DNA of 64,000 bases from Bacteroidota bacterium (GTDB lineage: Bacteria; Bacteroidota; Bacteroidia; Chitinophagales; Chitinophagaceae), in contig JABDAZ010000004.1 in NCBI GenBank assembly GCA_013288945.1, positions 1,606 through 65,605 on the forward strand, read 5' to 3'. The notes below the pieces were generated by a model. It had not been told where the DNA came from and did not search any database. It worked only from the letters and a program-made list of their open reading frames with translations. The first letter of the stretch is position 1; each line of letters starts with the position of its first letter. Positions 55,762-64,000 of this stretch are shown here, piece after piece. The position numbers and the translations under genes were made by a program.

Positions 55762-57074
55762 TAACGTTTCATTTTTAAATACTTCAAAATATCATCGTAC
55801 AAACCAGATTCATTGGCATACAAAGCATAGTTGCGCGCGGAAGCAAACCACTCTGAAGTTGTGGACCGGTGCTGCTTTGCGGCGTTTAGTAAATCTTTTG
55901 TATTAATAGGTTGAATAGATCCAGCCTTCATTGAATCACGCAATTTTTCTTCTGTTGCAATATCAATCACCGCTTTAATATCTGCGCCGGAATATTCAGG
56001 AGTTGCTGCTGCAATTTTTTTTATATCAATTTCACCAACAGGTTTTTGAAGCAATTGCGATTTAATAATTTCCTGTCGTGCAACATCATCAGGTGGTTCA
56101 ACAAAAACAATTCTATCAAACCTTCCCGGCCTTCTGAAAGCCGCATCAACACTCCATGGCGCGTTGGTGGCGGCAAGTATTAATACACCATCATTATTGG
56201 ATTCTGCGCCGTCAAGCTCTGCTAAAAATTGATTAATAACATGGCGCATGGCAGATTGTTTTACTTCGCTTCTGCTTGCGCCCATTGCATCTACTTCATC
56301 AAAAAATAAAACGCACGGCGTGTTTCTTCTTGCAAGTTCAAAAATTTCGTGCAGGTTTTTTTCGCTGTTGCCAATCCACATATCTAAAATATCGTGCAGT
56401 CCGATATTAATAAACTTCGCATTTATTTCTCCGGCTGTTGCTTTCGCAATAAAAGTTTTTCCGCAACCCGGCGGGCCGTATAATAAAATGCCGCCGCCAA
56501 TTTTTTTGCCGAAGGCTTTATATAAATCAGGATTTGTAAGTGGCTGAATTATTTTTATGGAAATTTCTTCTTTTACTTTTTGCATGCCGCCAACATCGCT
56601 GAATTTTATTGTTGGTTTTTCCATAAACCACGCGTTGTCGTCATTTAAAAATTCTTCTTCATTAAAACTTTCATTCATCGATGGCATGCGCAATTGTGCA
56701 TCAATTTCATCATCTTTAAAACCGGGTTGCATCACAATCAATTTCTGATATTCTTCAATCGCCTGCGGCATCGAATTTTCTTTTATTAATGATTTCACCA
56801 ACCGAATACGATCTTCTGTTTTTAAATTATTTTGTAACTGTTCGTAAATAACAATTGCTGTAGAAAATTTTTGCTGGTTGAAATAACATTCCGCTAACCC
56901 AAGCTGGGCGGGGATATTGCCGTATTGTTGTTTCAGCACTTCGCCAAATTGCGTGGCAGCTTCATCGAACATTTTTTCTTGCAACATCATTGATGCAACC
57001 TGCAAACGCAATGGAATATTTGTTGAAGACAATGCAAGCGCGTCCAGTAAATTATTAATAATATCTTTTTGCAT
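55761..57074 (-). CDS. TPR-AAA ATPase (Vps4/FtsH-like AAA domain)
   Basis: The 437-residue protein has TPR-like helices in residues 5-115 and a classical AAA domain from about 155. It shows FSDVGGMQKVKEEI, Walker A GPPGCGKT at 200-207, Walker B VLFFDE at 255-260, sensor Asn304 in AATNAPW and arginine fingers in RRPGRFDR at 314-321. There is no protease domain, unlike FtsH. A helical C-terminal part follows. It should use ATP to remodel or extract proteins, with the coupled TPR membrane protein as its probable partner. Confidence 0.88.
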   Translation of the reverse strand: MQKDIINNLLDALALSSTNIPLRLQVASMMLQEKMFDEAATQFGEVLKQQYGNIPAQLGLAECYFNQQKFSTAIVIYEQLQNNLKTEDRIRLVKSLIKENSMPQAIEEYQKLIVMQPGFKDDEIDAQLRMPSMNESFNEEEFLNDDNAWFMEKPTIKFSDVGGMQKVKEEISIKIIQPLTNPDLYKAFGKKIGGGILLYGPPGCGKTFIAKATAGEINAKFINIGLHDILDMWIGNSEKNLHEIFELARRNTPCVLFFDEVDAMGASRSEVKQSAMRHVINQFLAELDGAESNNDGVLILAATNAPWSVDAAFRRPGRFDRIVFVEPPDDVARQEIIKSQLLQKPVGEIDIKKIAAATPEYSGADIKAVIDIATEEKLRDSMKAGSIQPINTKDLLNAAKQHRSTTSEWFASARNYALYANESGLYDDILKYLKMKR

Positions 57075-57165
57075 AATTTAAAAATAATACATCAAATCTG
57101 TTTTTCGCAATATAAAATGCTAAATAATAATTTGAAGTTTTGAATTGATTTTATTAATAAATAAA

Positions 57166-57705
57166 TCAGAATTCAAATGAAGCAGCCGTTGCAGGATAAT
57201 CGAGCTTTGTACTTTTGCGGTTGCCGGAAACAGTTATATGAATGAGGTTGATCTCATTATTAAAAGATTCGTATAAGAGATTATTAATGATGTCAACTTT
57301 TTTTACCGAAGGCACATTATTAACCTGGAAATAAGTCCACGTTGCTTCTGTTTCTTTTTCTTTTTCGCTGCCAACAAACTGTAATGTAAGCGGCTTTCCG
57401 TCTACTTTAATTTGCAGGTGTTTTACAATATAATCGTTCACCAGTTTATCTGCTGCAACTTTATCTTTTGGCTCAGCTAAATCAACTTTTGTATTCAATG
57501 TTTTTTCCAATGCGCCTTCAAAATCGTTTGTAAAAATTTTACAACTTACTTCCAGCGTTTTATCTTTTGCGTTGTGATTAATCTCCGTCACCGTTACGTA
57601 CAACGGATGTTTCACTATATCTTCTTTTATAAAATTATTTTTCGTTCCATTGTATGAAAAAAGAAATGCATATACCGCGAACCATTTAAATAAAGATGCT
57701 GCCAT
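57166..57705 (-). CDS. DUF6702 family protein
   Basis: The 179-residue protein has an N-terminal hydrophobic segment (residues 5-18) and then the DUF6702 pattern: HPLYVTVTEINHNAKDKTLEVSCKIFTNDFEGALEK near the start and TWTYFQVNNVPSVKKVDIINNLLYESFNNEINLIHI near the end. It is probably periplasmic. It is divergent from the HupE/M1 pair, a neighbourhood I recall as common in Bacteroidota. Function unknown. Confidence 0.85.
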   Translation of the reverse strand: MAASLFKWFAVYAFLFSYNGTKNNFIKEDIVKHPLYVTVTEINHNAKDKTLEVSCKIFTNDFEGALEKTLNTKVDLAEPKDKVAADKLVNDYIVKHLQIKVDGKPLTLQFVGSEKEKETEATWTYFQVNNVPSVKKVDIINNLLYESFNNEINLIHITVSGNRKSTKLDYPATAASFEF

Positions 57706-57779
57706 TTAACAATTAAATTTTACTGCTGCAAAAGTCTGAATAAATTTGATTAATCTGATTTTTGATTTTCAAAATTAAC

Positions 57780-58397
57780 ATGCAGGATTTTAAACTTTAC
57801 TTTCAACTTGGCACCGAACATATCCTTACCTGGGAAGCGCTGGATCATATTTTATTTGTAACTGCATTGTGCCTTAGGTATTTAATTAAAGACTGGAAAA
57901 AAGTGGTCATCTTAGTAACTGCATTTACCATCGGCCACTCTGTAACGCTTGCCCTGAGCGCGTTTCAGCTTGTTCACTTTTCTACAAAATGGATTGAATT
58001 TTTAATTCCAATTACAATTGTTGCAACGGCTATTAATAATTTAATTCAAAAAAATGCAGACGTTAACCAGCCAACAAAACTTCCTTTAATATATTTTTTC
58101 GCATTATTTTTTGGGTTGATTCACGGGCTTGCTTACGCGAACACTTTTTTAAGTTTAGAAGGAAGTGAAGGCCTTGTAGCACATTTGCTCGCGTTTAATG
58201 TTGGCATAGAAGTAGCGCAATTATTAGTGGTTGCCATCATACTCACAATTTCATTTATATTCGTACAGCTTTTAAAACTGCCGAAACTTTGGTGGGTTCG
58301 CATTGCATCAATCCTTATCCTCGTTGCATCTGTAAAAATGGCTATTGAAAGATTTCCTGTAAATAAAAAAACAACAAACCAAACTACACAACAATGA
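57780..58397 (+). CDS. HupE/UreJ-family membrane protein
   Basis: The ATG at 57780 gives 205 residues with six helices. The family motif LGTEHILTWEALDHILFVTALCL starts it and IGHSVTLALSAFQLV and FFGLIHGLAYAN follow, with conserved His residues that could bind nickel, cobalt or another metal. A -7 box TAAATTTG lies at 57741-57748. The stop overlaps the next start by four bases (ATGA), so it is co-transcribed with the M1 peptidase. A link to a metal for that zinc enzyme is inferred only. Confidence 0.85.
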   Translation: MQDFKLYFQLGTEHILTWEALDHILFVTALCLRYLIKDWKKVVILVTAFTIGHSVTLALSAFQLVHFSTKWIEFLIPITIVATAINNLIQKNADVNQPTKLPLIYFFALFFGLIHGLAYANTFLSLEGSEGLVAHLLAFNVGIEVAQLLVVAIILTISFIFVQLLKLPKLWWVRIASILILVASVKMAIERFPVNKKTTNQTTQQ

Positions 58398-60775
58398 GAC
58401 AATTACTTTTTATCTTTTTGTGTTTTTGTGCAACTACATTAATAGCACAAAATATTCAAAACAATCCCGGTTCCAATCATGGTAATAAGTTTGAAGCGCT
58501 TGGTGCAATTTTGCCAACGCCAAATGAATACCGCACTGCAAGCGGCGCGCCCGGCCCGAAGTACTGGCAGCAGCGTTGCGATTATGATATCAAAGCGAAC
58601 CTTGACGAAGACAAACAAATTTTAACCGGAAGCGAAACGATTAAATACTTCAACAACTCGCCGAATGAGTTAACGTATTTGTGGTTGCAGCTGGATGAGA
58701 ATGAACACAACACAAAAAATAATGCGAACTATCAGGATGGTGGAACGATGCAAAAAATTGTAAGTGATCAAACTATTGATCGCATGGATAGAATGCAACA
58801 GCCAAACGATTATGGTGATAATATTTTAAAGATTACAGATTCATCTGGCAAGGCTTTAAAATACACCATTAATAAAACGATGATGCGTGTTGAATTACCA
58901 ACTGTTTTAAAACCGGGACAAAAATTTGTTTTTAAAATTGACTGGAACTACCATATTTCTGATCGCATGAAATTTGGCGGCCGTGGCGGTTATGAATATT
59001 TTCCGGAAGATGGTAATTATTTATTCACCATCACGCAATGGTACCCGCGCTTGTGCGTGTACAGCGATTTTCAGGGATGGCAAAATAACCAGTTCACTGG
59101 CCGTGGAGAATTTGCATTAACCTTCGGAAATTTTAAAGTTCAAATGACAGTGCCTGCAGACCATGTGATTGGCGCAACAGGCGAATGCCAGAATTATAAA
59201 GAAGTATTAACGCCAGCGCAATATGCACGCTGGCAGCAGGCGCAAACTTCAAAAGAGCCTGTTGAAATAGTAACGCTTGATGAAGCAAATGCAAGATTGA
59301 AAACAAAAAGCAAAGAAAAGAAAACATGGATTTTTAAAGCTGATAATGTGCGCGACTTTGCATGGGGATCATCACGGAGATTTGTGTGGGATGGAATGCC
59401 AGCTTATGTGGAAGGAAAAAAAGTGATGTGCATGAGTTATTATGGAAAAGAAGCATATCCGGTTTACAGAAAATTTTCTACCAAAGCAGTTGCACATACT
59501 ATTAAAACATATTCTCATTTCACTATTCCTTTTCCTTATCCTGTAGCGCAAAGTGTGGAAGCATCTAACGGAATGGAATACCCGATGATTTGTTTTAACT
59601 ATGGCCGCGCAGAAAAAGATGGCAGCTACAGCGAAGCAACAAAATATGGAATGCTTGGTGTGGTGATACATGAGGTTGGCCACAACTTTTTCCCGATGAT
59701 TATTAATAGTGATGAAAGACAATGGAGCTGGATGGATGAAGGCTTGAATTCTTTTGTTGAATATCTCACAGAAGAATTATGGGATAATAAATTTCCTGTT
59801 CGTGGCAAAGGGCCGGCTTGGGCAATAACAGATTATATGAAACTGCCGAAGAATGAACTGGAACCCATCATGACGAATTCTGAAAACATTATTGGCTTTG
59901 GGCCGAATGCTTATACAAAACCTGCAACTGGTTTAAATATTTTGCGCGAAACAATTATGGGCCGCGAATTATTTGATTATGCATTTAAAGAATACGCGCG
60001 CCGCTGGGCTTTTAAACATCCAACGCCTGCAGATTTGTTCCGCACGATGAATGATGCAAGTGCTGAAAACCTCGACTGGTTCTGGCGCGGATGGTTTTAC
60101 GGAACTGATGCTTGTGATATTTCTTTGGATAGTGTAAAACATTTTAGTGCAGATTTTGCAAACCCTCCTGCAAAAATTGATACTACGATAATGGCCAGCA
60201 TTGCTAAACCAATGATGAGCAAATTTCCTGAAGATGTTTCTAAAGAAAAAAATAAAGCTGACAAGAGCATCACTTTTGCAACTGATGCAGATACAACTTT
60301 GCGAGATTTTTATTGGAAATATGTGCGTGGAGAAGTTCCTTATGATACAACAAAATATGCCGTGCATAATGTTCAATATGATGAACCATTGGATGAAGCA
60401 ACAAAACAAAAAATTGCCGGAAAACAATTTTATGAATTACAATTTAGCAACAAAGGCGGCCTGGTAATGCCATTAATAATCGAGTGGACTTACAAAGACA
60501 GCACGAAAGAAATAGAAAAAATCCCGGCGCAGGTTTGGCGCAAAAATGAAGGCCACATTACCAAAGTATTTATGAAAGATAAAGAAGTGGCTTCAATAAG
60601 ATTGGATCCAAACCGTGAAACTGCGGATATTGATGTAACAAATAACAGTTGGCCGAATGTAGCCGTTGAAAGCAAGTTCCAGGCGTTTAAAGCCAAACAA
60701 CAATTGCTCCGCAGCATCCCGCAAAGCAACAACCCAATGCAAAAAGCAATGGAAAAAGACAAGAAAGCGTTTTAA
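58394..60775 (+). CDS. M1-family zinc metallopeptidase
   Basis: The 793-residue exported protein has a signal peptide (LLFIFLCFCATTLIAQ). A beta domain (about 55-310) is followed by the M1 catalytic domain with HEVGH at 426-430 and third ligand Glu449, exactly 18 residues after the second His. GMEYPMICFNY stands for the GxMEN-type substrate motif upstream. It should cleave N-terminal amino acids or other peptides in the periplasm. It is the second gene of the HupE operon and ends in a terminator. Confidence 0.92.
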   Translation: MRQLLFIFLCFCATTLIAQNIQNNPGSNHGNKFEALGAILPTPNEYRTASGAPGPKYWQQRCDYDIKANLDEDKQILTGSETIKYFNNSPNELTYLWLQLDENEHNTKNNANYQDGGTMQKIVSDQTIDRMDRMQQPNDYGDNILKITDSSGKALKYTINKTMMRVELPTVLKPGQKFVFKIDWNYHISDRMKFGGRGGYEYFPEDGNYLFTITQWYPRLCVYSDFQGWQNNQFTGRGEFALTFGNFKVQMTVPADHVIGATGECQNYKEVLTPAQYARWQQAQTSKEPVEIVTLDEANARLKTKSKEKKTWIFKADNVRDFAWGSSRRFVWDGMPAYVEGKKVMCMSYYGKEAYPVYRKFSTKAVAHTIKTYSHFTIPFPYPVAQSVEASNGMEYPMICFNYGRAEKDGSYSEATKYGMLGVVIHEVGHNFFPMIINSDERQWSWMDEGLNSFVEYLTEELWDNKFPVRGKGPAWAITDYMKLPKNELEPIMTNSENIIGFGPNAYTKPATGLNILRETIMGRELFDYAFKEYARRWAFKHPTPADLFRTMNDASAENLDWFWRGWFYGTDACDISLDSVKHFSADFANPPAKIDTTIMASIAKPMMSKFPEDVSKEKNKADKSITFATDADTTLRDFYWKYVRGEVPYDTTKYAVHNVQYDEPLDEATKQKIAGKQFYELQFSNKGGLVMPLIIEWTYKDSTKEIEKIPAQVWRKNEGHITKVFMKDKEVASIRLDPNRETADIDVTNNSWPNVAVESKFQAFKAKQQLLRSIPQSNNPMQKAMEKDKKAF

Positions 60776-60797
60776 TAAAATATATTTTCTTATTAAT

Positions 60798-60829
60798 AAA
60801 AATGCCACGGATTTAATCGTGGCATTTTT
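60798..60829. terminator. Bidirectional terminator after the M1 gene
   Basis: AAAAATGCCACG at 60798-60809 pairs perfectly over 12 bp with CGTGGCATTTTT at 60818-60829 around an 8-base loop. Convergent genes lie on both sides. Confidence 0.92.
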
Positions 60830-60868
60830 GTTATAATTTATTCTTATGACGTTAACGACAAATAAAAT

Positions 60869-61228
60869 TTAAACAATAAATTCTTCTGAAATTATTTTTC
60901 CATCTTTTATTTTATACAAACAGATTTCTGACATTGTTGATCTGCCGCGTCCTTTCATCGTTACATCCATACTCATAGTAAGTGCAAATGAGTTTGGCGC
61001 AATTATCGGATCAGAAACTTCCATGCCGTGATATTCTTCAACCATACTATTCCATAAAGCTGACTTTTCTTTAATTGCCTTCAAACCTTTTACTTCTTTT
61101 TCAAAACCCATTCCTGCATAAGGTTCAATGCTTAATGCATCATCTGCATACAATTCTTTTTGTGCGGTTTCAAAATCGCCTTTTTTGCAAAGTTCAACAA
61201 GCCGGTGTGCAATTTCTTTAGTTGTCAT
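60869..61228 (-). CDS. SnoaL/NTF2-like protein
   Basis: The 119-residue protein has the cone-shaped NTF2 layout: an N-terminal helix pair (EIAHRLVELCKKGDFETAQKELYADDALSIEP), KGLKAIKEKSALW, and a sheet ending in MSMDVTMKGRGRSTMSEICLYKIKDGKIISEEFIV. No signal peptide is present, so it is cytoplasmic. Members bind or isomerise small molecules or only stabilise; no specific role can be assigned. Confidence 0.82.
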   Translation of the reverse strand: MTTKEIAHRLVELCKKGDFETAQKELYADDALSIEPYAGMGFEKEVKGLKAIKEKSALWNSMVEEYHGMEVSDPIIAPNSFALTMSMDVTMKGRGRSTMSEICLYKIKDGKIISEEFIV

Positions 61229-61533
61229 AACAAAATATTTTGGATGAATGAAAATTTTTGATAAACCGGTTTATTAACAACAAAATAAATACCAATAATA
61301 ACTGTTTATGAATACGCAAAAAAGGTTTCTTGAAAAAGTAATCAATAAAAAAATAGAAAATTGATTTAATTATTTTTTATTCAATAAAAACCTGCGCAAT
61401 TTTTAATTCATTAAGCTGCGCCGCTTATCTTATTAATAAAAAAATGCCACGATAAAACCGTAGCATTTTCATTTTATATTATTAATAAAATGCGCAACTG
61501 AATGATTACACATTTTTATTCTTGCAAAATCAA
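61229..61533. other. Intergenic region, 305 bp
   Basis: It holds the terminator at 61436-61469 and several ATTAAT copies. I see no gene or RNA in it. Confidence 0.5.
61436..61469 (-). terminator. Terminator of the deacetylase gene
   Basis: AAAATGCCACG at 61441-61451 and CGTAGCATTTT at 61459-61469 form an 11-bp stem with one mismatch. On the minus strand T residues follow (complement of 61436-61440). The stem is nearly the same as the one at 60798-60829. Confidence 0.85.
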
Positions 61534-62391
61534 TTACTGAAAATTTGTACTCATAGAATGGCTTAATGTTTTGTTGCTCCAGTAGCCGGGAACAATCATT
61601 CTTCTGATTGTATAAAGAGGTTGGTTGTCGTCTCTTTTTGTTATTAATTGAAATGCGGCAGCGAAATTTCTTTTTTGCAATTCAGGTATTGCCTGCACAT
61701 TCCACAAGCCAAACGGGTATGCAAAATAGCGGATGGGCTGGCCGGTTATGCTTTCCAATTGTTTGGTTGGTTTATCAATTTGTATCTGCCAATCTTTGCC
61801 CTGGTATTTTTTTACGTTGTGATGATCCCAAGTATGCGAACCAATTACATTTCCTGCATCTGCAATTTCTTTTACCTGCTCTTTGCTCATATAATTCGGG
61901 CGGCCAAGTGAAACAGTCATAATAAAAAACAAGCCTTTGAAATTATATTTTTTCATTTCAGAAAAAGCAACCGTGTATTGTCCAAGATCTGTATCGTCAA
62001 AAGTCAGCATTACCGGTTTTGATGGTAATGCTTTGTTTAATGTAAGATAATCATACAACTGATCGGGCGAAATCGTGTGGTAGCCGCTGTCTGCAAGCAT
62101 TTTTAATTGTTGTTTAAAAACATCAACAGGCACAATATAATCTTTCGATCTTTTCGAATCAGTCGGTTTCCAATCGCGGATTTGATGATAACAAAGAATG
62201 GGAACCTGCTTGCGCGCAATTATTGCCGAAGGGCCATTAATAATTGTGGCATTATAATTTACATTGCTATTTACAGATGCAGTTCGCGCATCAATTTTTT
62301 TAATGTCGGTATTTTTAAAAGAAGAAAAAAATGTGGCAGGCGCGAAAAAAAACAGCATTGCCGGAAGCAATAATAATAAAGGGTTTTTCAT
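61534..62391 (-). CDS. Secreted polysaccharide deacetylase (NodB/CE4 family)
   Basis: The 285-residue protein has a signal peptide (PLLLLLPAMLFFFAPATFF). The catalytic domain contains VMLTFDDTDLGQYT with the catalytic and metal Asp, GSHTWDHHNV with both metal His, and YFAYPFGLWN. It should remove acetyl groups from a glycan, such as peptidoglycan or an exopolysaccharide, outside the cytoplasmic membrane. It stands alone with its own terminator. Confidence 0.9.
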   Translation of the reverse strand: MKNPLLLLLPAMLFFFAPATFFSSFKNTDIKKIDARTASVNSNVNYNATIINGPSAIIARKQVPILCYHQIRDWKPTDSKRSKDYIVPVDVFKQQLKMLADSGYHTISPDQLYDYLTLNKALPSKPVMLTFDDTDLGQYTVAFSEMKKYNFKGLFFIMTVSLGRPNYMSKEQVKEIADAGNVIGSHTWDHHNVKKYQGKDWQIQIDKPTKQLESITGQPIRYFAYPFGLWNVQAIPELQKRNFAAAFQLITKRDDNQPLYTIRRMIVPGYWSNKTLSHSMSTNFQ

Positions 62392-62550
62392 GTTCGGTCA
62401 GGGTAATTTTTATATTTTAAGGGTAATGATTTGTGATAAAAATAACGCAAAAATAAATTAAATACAATAACGTGTAATATCTTATTTTAATTATCCGGTT
62501 TTGATAAGAATATTTTATTGCAATGAACTTAATTTTGGCCCTTATATTTT

Positions 62551-63204
62551 ATGCGCGTAAAAGATTATTATAAAATACTGGAAGTTTTGCCAACCGCTTC
62601 ATTGCAGGAAATAAAAAAATCGTACAGGAAGCTTGCGCATTTATATCATCCAGATAAAAACGCGGATAATCCTGCTGCTGAAGCATATTTTAAAGAAGTT
62701 ATTGAAGCCTATCAAACGCTGTCAAATCCTGTACAGCGCGAAAGTTATAATTATGAAAGATGGAGTTTGCGGCGAACCGGGAAAAAATATACGAGCCCTG
62801 CATTCTCTCCGCAAACAATTTTGCAGGAAAGTATTTCCTTAAGAGATTATGTATCTAAAGTAGATATTTTCCGGATGAATGAAGAAGCGCTGAATTATCA
62901 AATCATGCAAACTCTTTCTGATCATAATATTTCTATCCTGAAAAATTTTAATGATGTTATTATTAATAAAGCAATAATAAAAGAATTATTAACTGCGGCA
63001 TTATTGCTGGATTTAAAATTTTCAGAATCATTAATAGAAAAATTATATCAGCTTACTGAAAATAATGATGAAGCGAAAGAACTCATTCAAAAATTTATTT
63101 TAAAAAAAAAGCTTGCAGCAAAGTGGGAAAAGTATAAAATTTTATTAATCGTTTTGATAACTATTTTACTTTGTTGTTTAATTTATTTTTTGGGAAAACA
63201 TTAA
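62551..63204 (+). CDS. DnaJ-domain protein with C-terminal membrane anchor
   Basis: The 217-residue protein begins with a J domain (residues 3-67: [33 protein letters not shown]), with the essential HPD intact. A helical middle part and one C-terminal membrane segment (about 197-214) follow. It lacks the Gly/Phe-rich and zinc regions of DnaJ, so it is a specialised co-chaperone that would recruit DnaK to the inner membrane. A -7 box TAATTTTG lies at 62530-62537, 13 bases before the ATG. Confidence 0.88.
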   Translation: MRVKDYYKILEVLPTASLQEIKKSYRKLAHLYHPDKNADNPAAEAYFKEVIEAYQTLSNPVQRESYNYERWSLRRTGKKYTSPAFSPQTILQESISLRDYVSKVDIFRMNEEALNYQIMQTLSDHNISILKNFNDVIINKAIIKELLTAALLLDLKFSESLIEKLYQLTENNDEAKELIQKFILKKKLAAKWEKYKILLIVLITILLCCLIYFLGKH

Positions 63205-63216
63205 TGCGCATAAAAT

Positions 63217-63245
63217 AAAAAACCGGAAAATCATTCCGGTTTTTT
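63217..63245. terminator. Bidirectional terminator
   Basis: AAAAACCGGAA (63218-63228) and TTCCGGTTTTT (63234-63244) form an 11-bp stem with a 5-base loop. It lies between the convergent DnaJ and carboxypeptidase genes. Confidence 0.88.
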
Positions 63246-63267
63246 ATTAATGATTTATAAGAAAATT

Positions 63268-64000
63268 TTATTTGCTCGTCGACAAAATAAAATCTGCTAC
63301 ATTTTTTTTAAACAATATTAATGATGCAGGATTAACATACATCATGTGGCCGGCTTCAAAATATTTCATCGTAATATTTGATTTTATATTTTTTTCCAAA
63401 CCTAAATGATCCATGGTATATTCTGTTGCAAAAAATGGCGTTGCCAAATCATAATAACCATTTAAAACTAAAATTTTAAGGTTTGGATTTTTTGACATGG
63501 CATCAGCCATATCCACGCCAGTATTGGGTGTTGTGGGATCGCCGCCGCCGCCATGTCGTTTCCAATCCCAATCAAAACCTTCTGTGCTGTATGCAGAAAT
63601 ATGGTAATCATTTTTCTTATTCACTTTCAAATCGCCATAATAATAATTCATAAAACTTGCAATATAAGCCGGGCTAATTTGGCTACTTTGCGGATCAAAA
63701 TCAGAATTCTCACTTAATAAATTTTGATTAATACCTTTAAACCTTGCATCCAATCTTCCAACGGTTTGGTGTTCGTTGCGCAACAATTCCTGTGTGAATT
63801 GTGGTTCGTTTACACGCATGTTTGCTTTCATCAAATACTCTTTACTCAATCCTGTATATGCAACTAATTTATTAAGTACTTCTTCTTTTTCAGTTGCATC
63901 AATTTTATCACCTTTCATTAATGCATCAGCATATTTTCCGCCGGCAAACTCACGTACTTCTTTTAAAAATGCTTCGAGGTTAGTTGGTTTATTTGCCAAT
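63268..64000 (-). CDS. Serine carboxypeptidase (S10 family), C-terminal part
   Basis: The gene runs off the right edge; 243 residues are present from the C-terminal side. NGYYDLATPFFATEY carries the catalytic Asp and YFEAGHMMYVNP the catalytic His of the S10 alpha/beta-hydrolase family. The nucleophile Ser (GESYGG-type) would lie outside the window. The apparent TTG start at 63999 is only the window edge. A large insertion of the cap region (about residues 1-150 of the fragment) is typical. The protein is probably exported, like other Bacteroidota S10 enzymes. Confidence 0.85.
   Translation of the reverse strand, partial: LANKPTNLEAFLKEVREFAGGKYADALMKGDKIDATEKEEVLNKLVAYTGLSKEYLMKANMRVNEPQFTQELLRNEHQTVGRLDARFKGINQNLLSENSDFDPQSSQISPAYIASFMNYYYGDLKVNKKNDYHISAYSTEGFDWDWKRHGGGGDPTTPNTGVDMADAMSKNPNLKILVLNGYYDLATPFFATEYTMDHLGLEKNIKSNITMKYFEAGHMMYVNPASLILFKKNVADFILSTSK

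Overview
The window is an AT-rich stretch of a Bacteroidota chromosome, most likely from the Chitinophagaceae or a close relative. The evidence is direct. Several promoters fit the Bacteroidota pattern TTG-N18-20-TAnnTTTG. The primary sigma factor is the short form that lacks region 1.1. Many secreted lipoproteins and Bacteroidota-typical families appear (DUF4249, DUF6702, BlaI with an M56 peptidase, M16 pairs). I see no phage, insertion sequence, integron, CRISPR array, rRNA or tRNA. Most of the window is ordinary housekeeping and cell-envelope gene content.

Layout. 1-6 kb: a methyltransferase tail, a K+ channel-like protein, a secreted beta-propeller-like protein, a papain-type lipoprotein, a small membrane coiled-coil protein, a second methyltransferase and a duplicated-domain lipoprotein. 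6-11 kb: phoH, then a fluoride-response locus (fluoride riboswitch, CLC-F type fluoride antiporter, and ppa, whose enzyme is a classic fluoride target), a half-size TauE protein and an NlpC/P60 peptidase. 11-16 kb: ECF sigma/anti-sigma pair, M16 peptidase pair, TIM-barrel-like lipoprotein. 16-22 kb: DUF2383 protein, esterase, folB, trxB, DUF4249 lipoprotein, EamA transporter, rpoD. 22-26 kb: a BlaI repressor with twin operators controlling a three-domain M56/amidase/TonB protein and a TPR protein. 26-36 kb: purM, ribF, holA, a coiled-coil membrane protein, a 1191-residue surface protein and two tandem paralogous lipoproteins. 36-48 kb: VOC protein, YbiT-type ABC-F, an HGSNAT-like acyltransferase, an MsbA-like exporter, glk, gntK, cysteine desulfurase, glmM, methyltransferase. 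48-58 kb: a glycosidase-like lipoprotein, an LTA-synthase-like enzyme, PAP2 phosphatase, CNNM/CorC protein, and a TPR plus TPR-AAA pair. 57-64 kb: DUF6702/HupE/M1 cluster, NTF2-like protein, polysaccharide deacetylase, DnaJ-domain membrane protein, and the C-terminal part of an S10 carboxypeptidase.

Two layers of structure are not explained by genes. First, the octamer YATTAATR (palindromic core ATTAAT) is spread through coding and intergenic DNA far above chance, yet I found no copy inside phoH, trxB, rpoD or the coiled-coil gene at 29525. Second, many gene boundaries carry degenerate 7-bp tandem repeats, often as two facing arms forming long hairpins; sequence differs from site to site but the heptad period and palindromic layout recur.

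The best candidate for an under-described system is the 22.4-25.9 kb operon. Two near-identical 16-bp dyads 31 bp apart overlap the promoter and start of blaI. The second gene fuses a zinc-protease sensor to an amidase domain whose expected catalytic Glu reads as Gln, and to a TonB C-terminal domain. This suggests a cell-wall sensor built from a converted amidase. All family calls come from motifs read by eye; no database search was possible.
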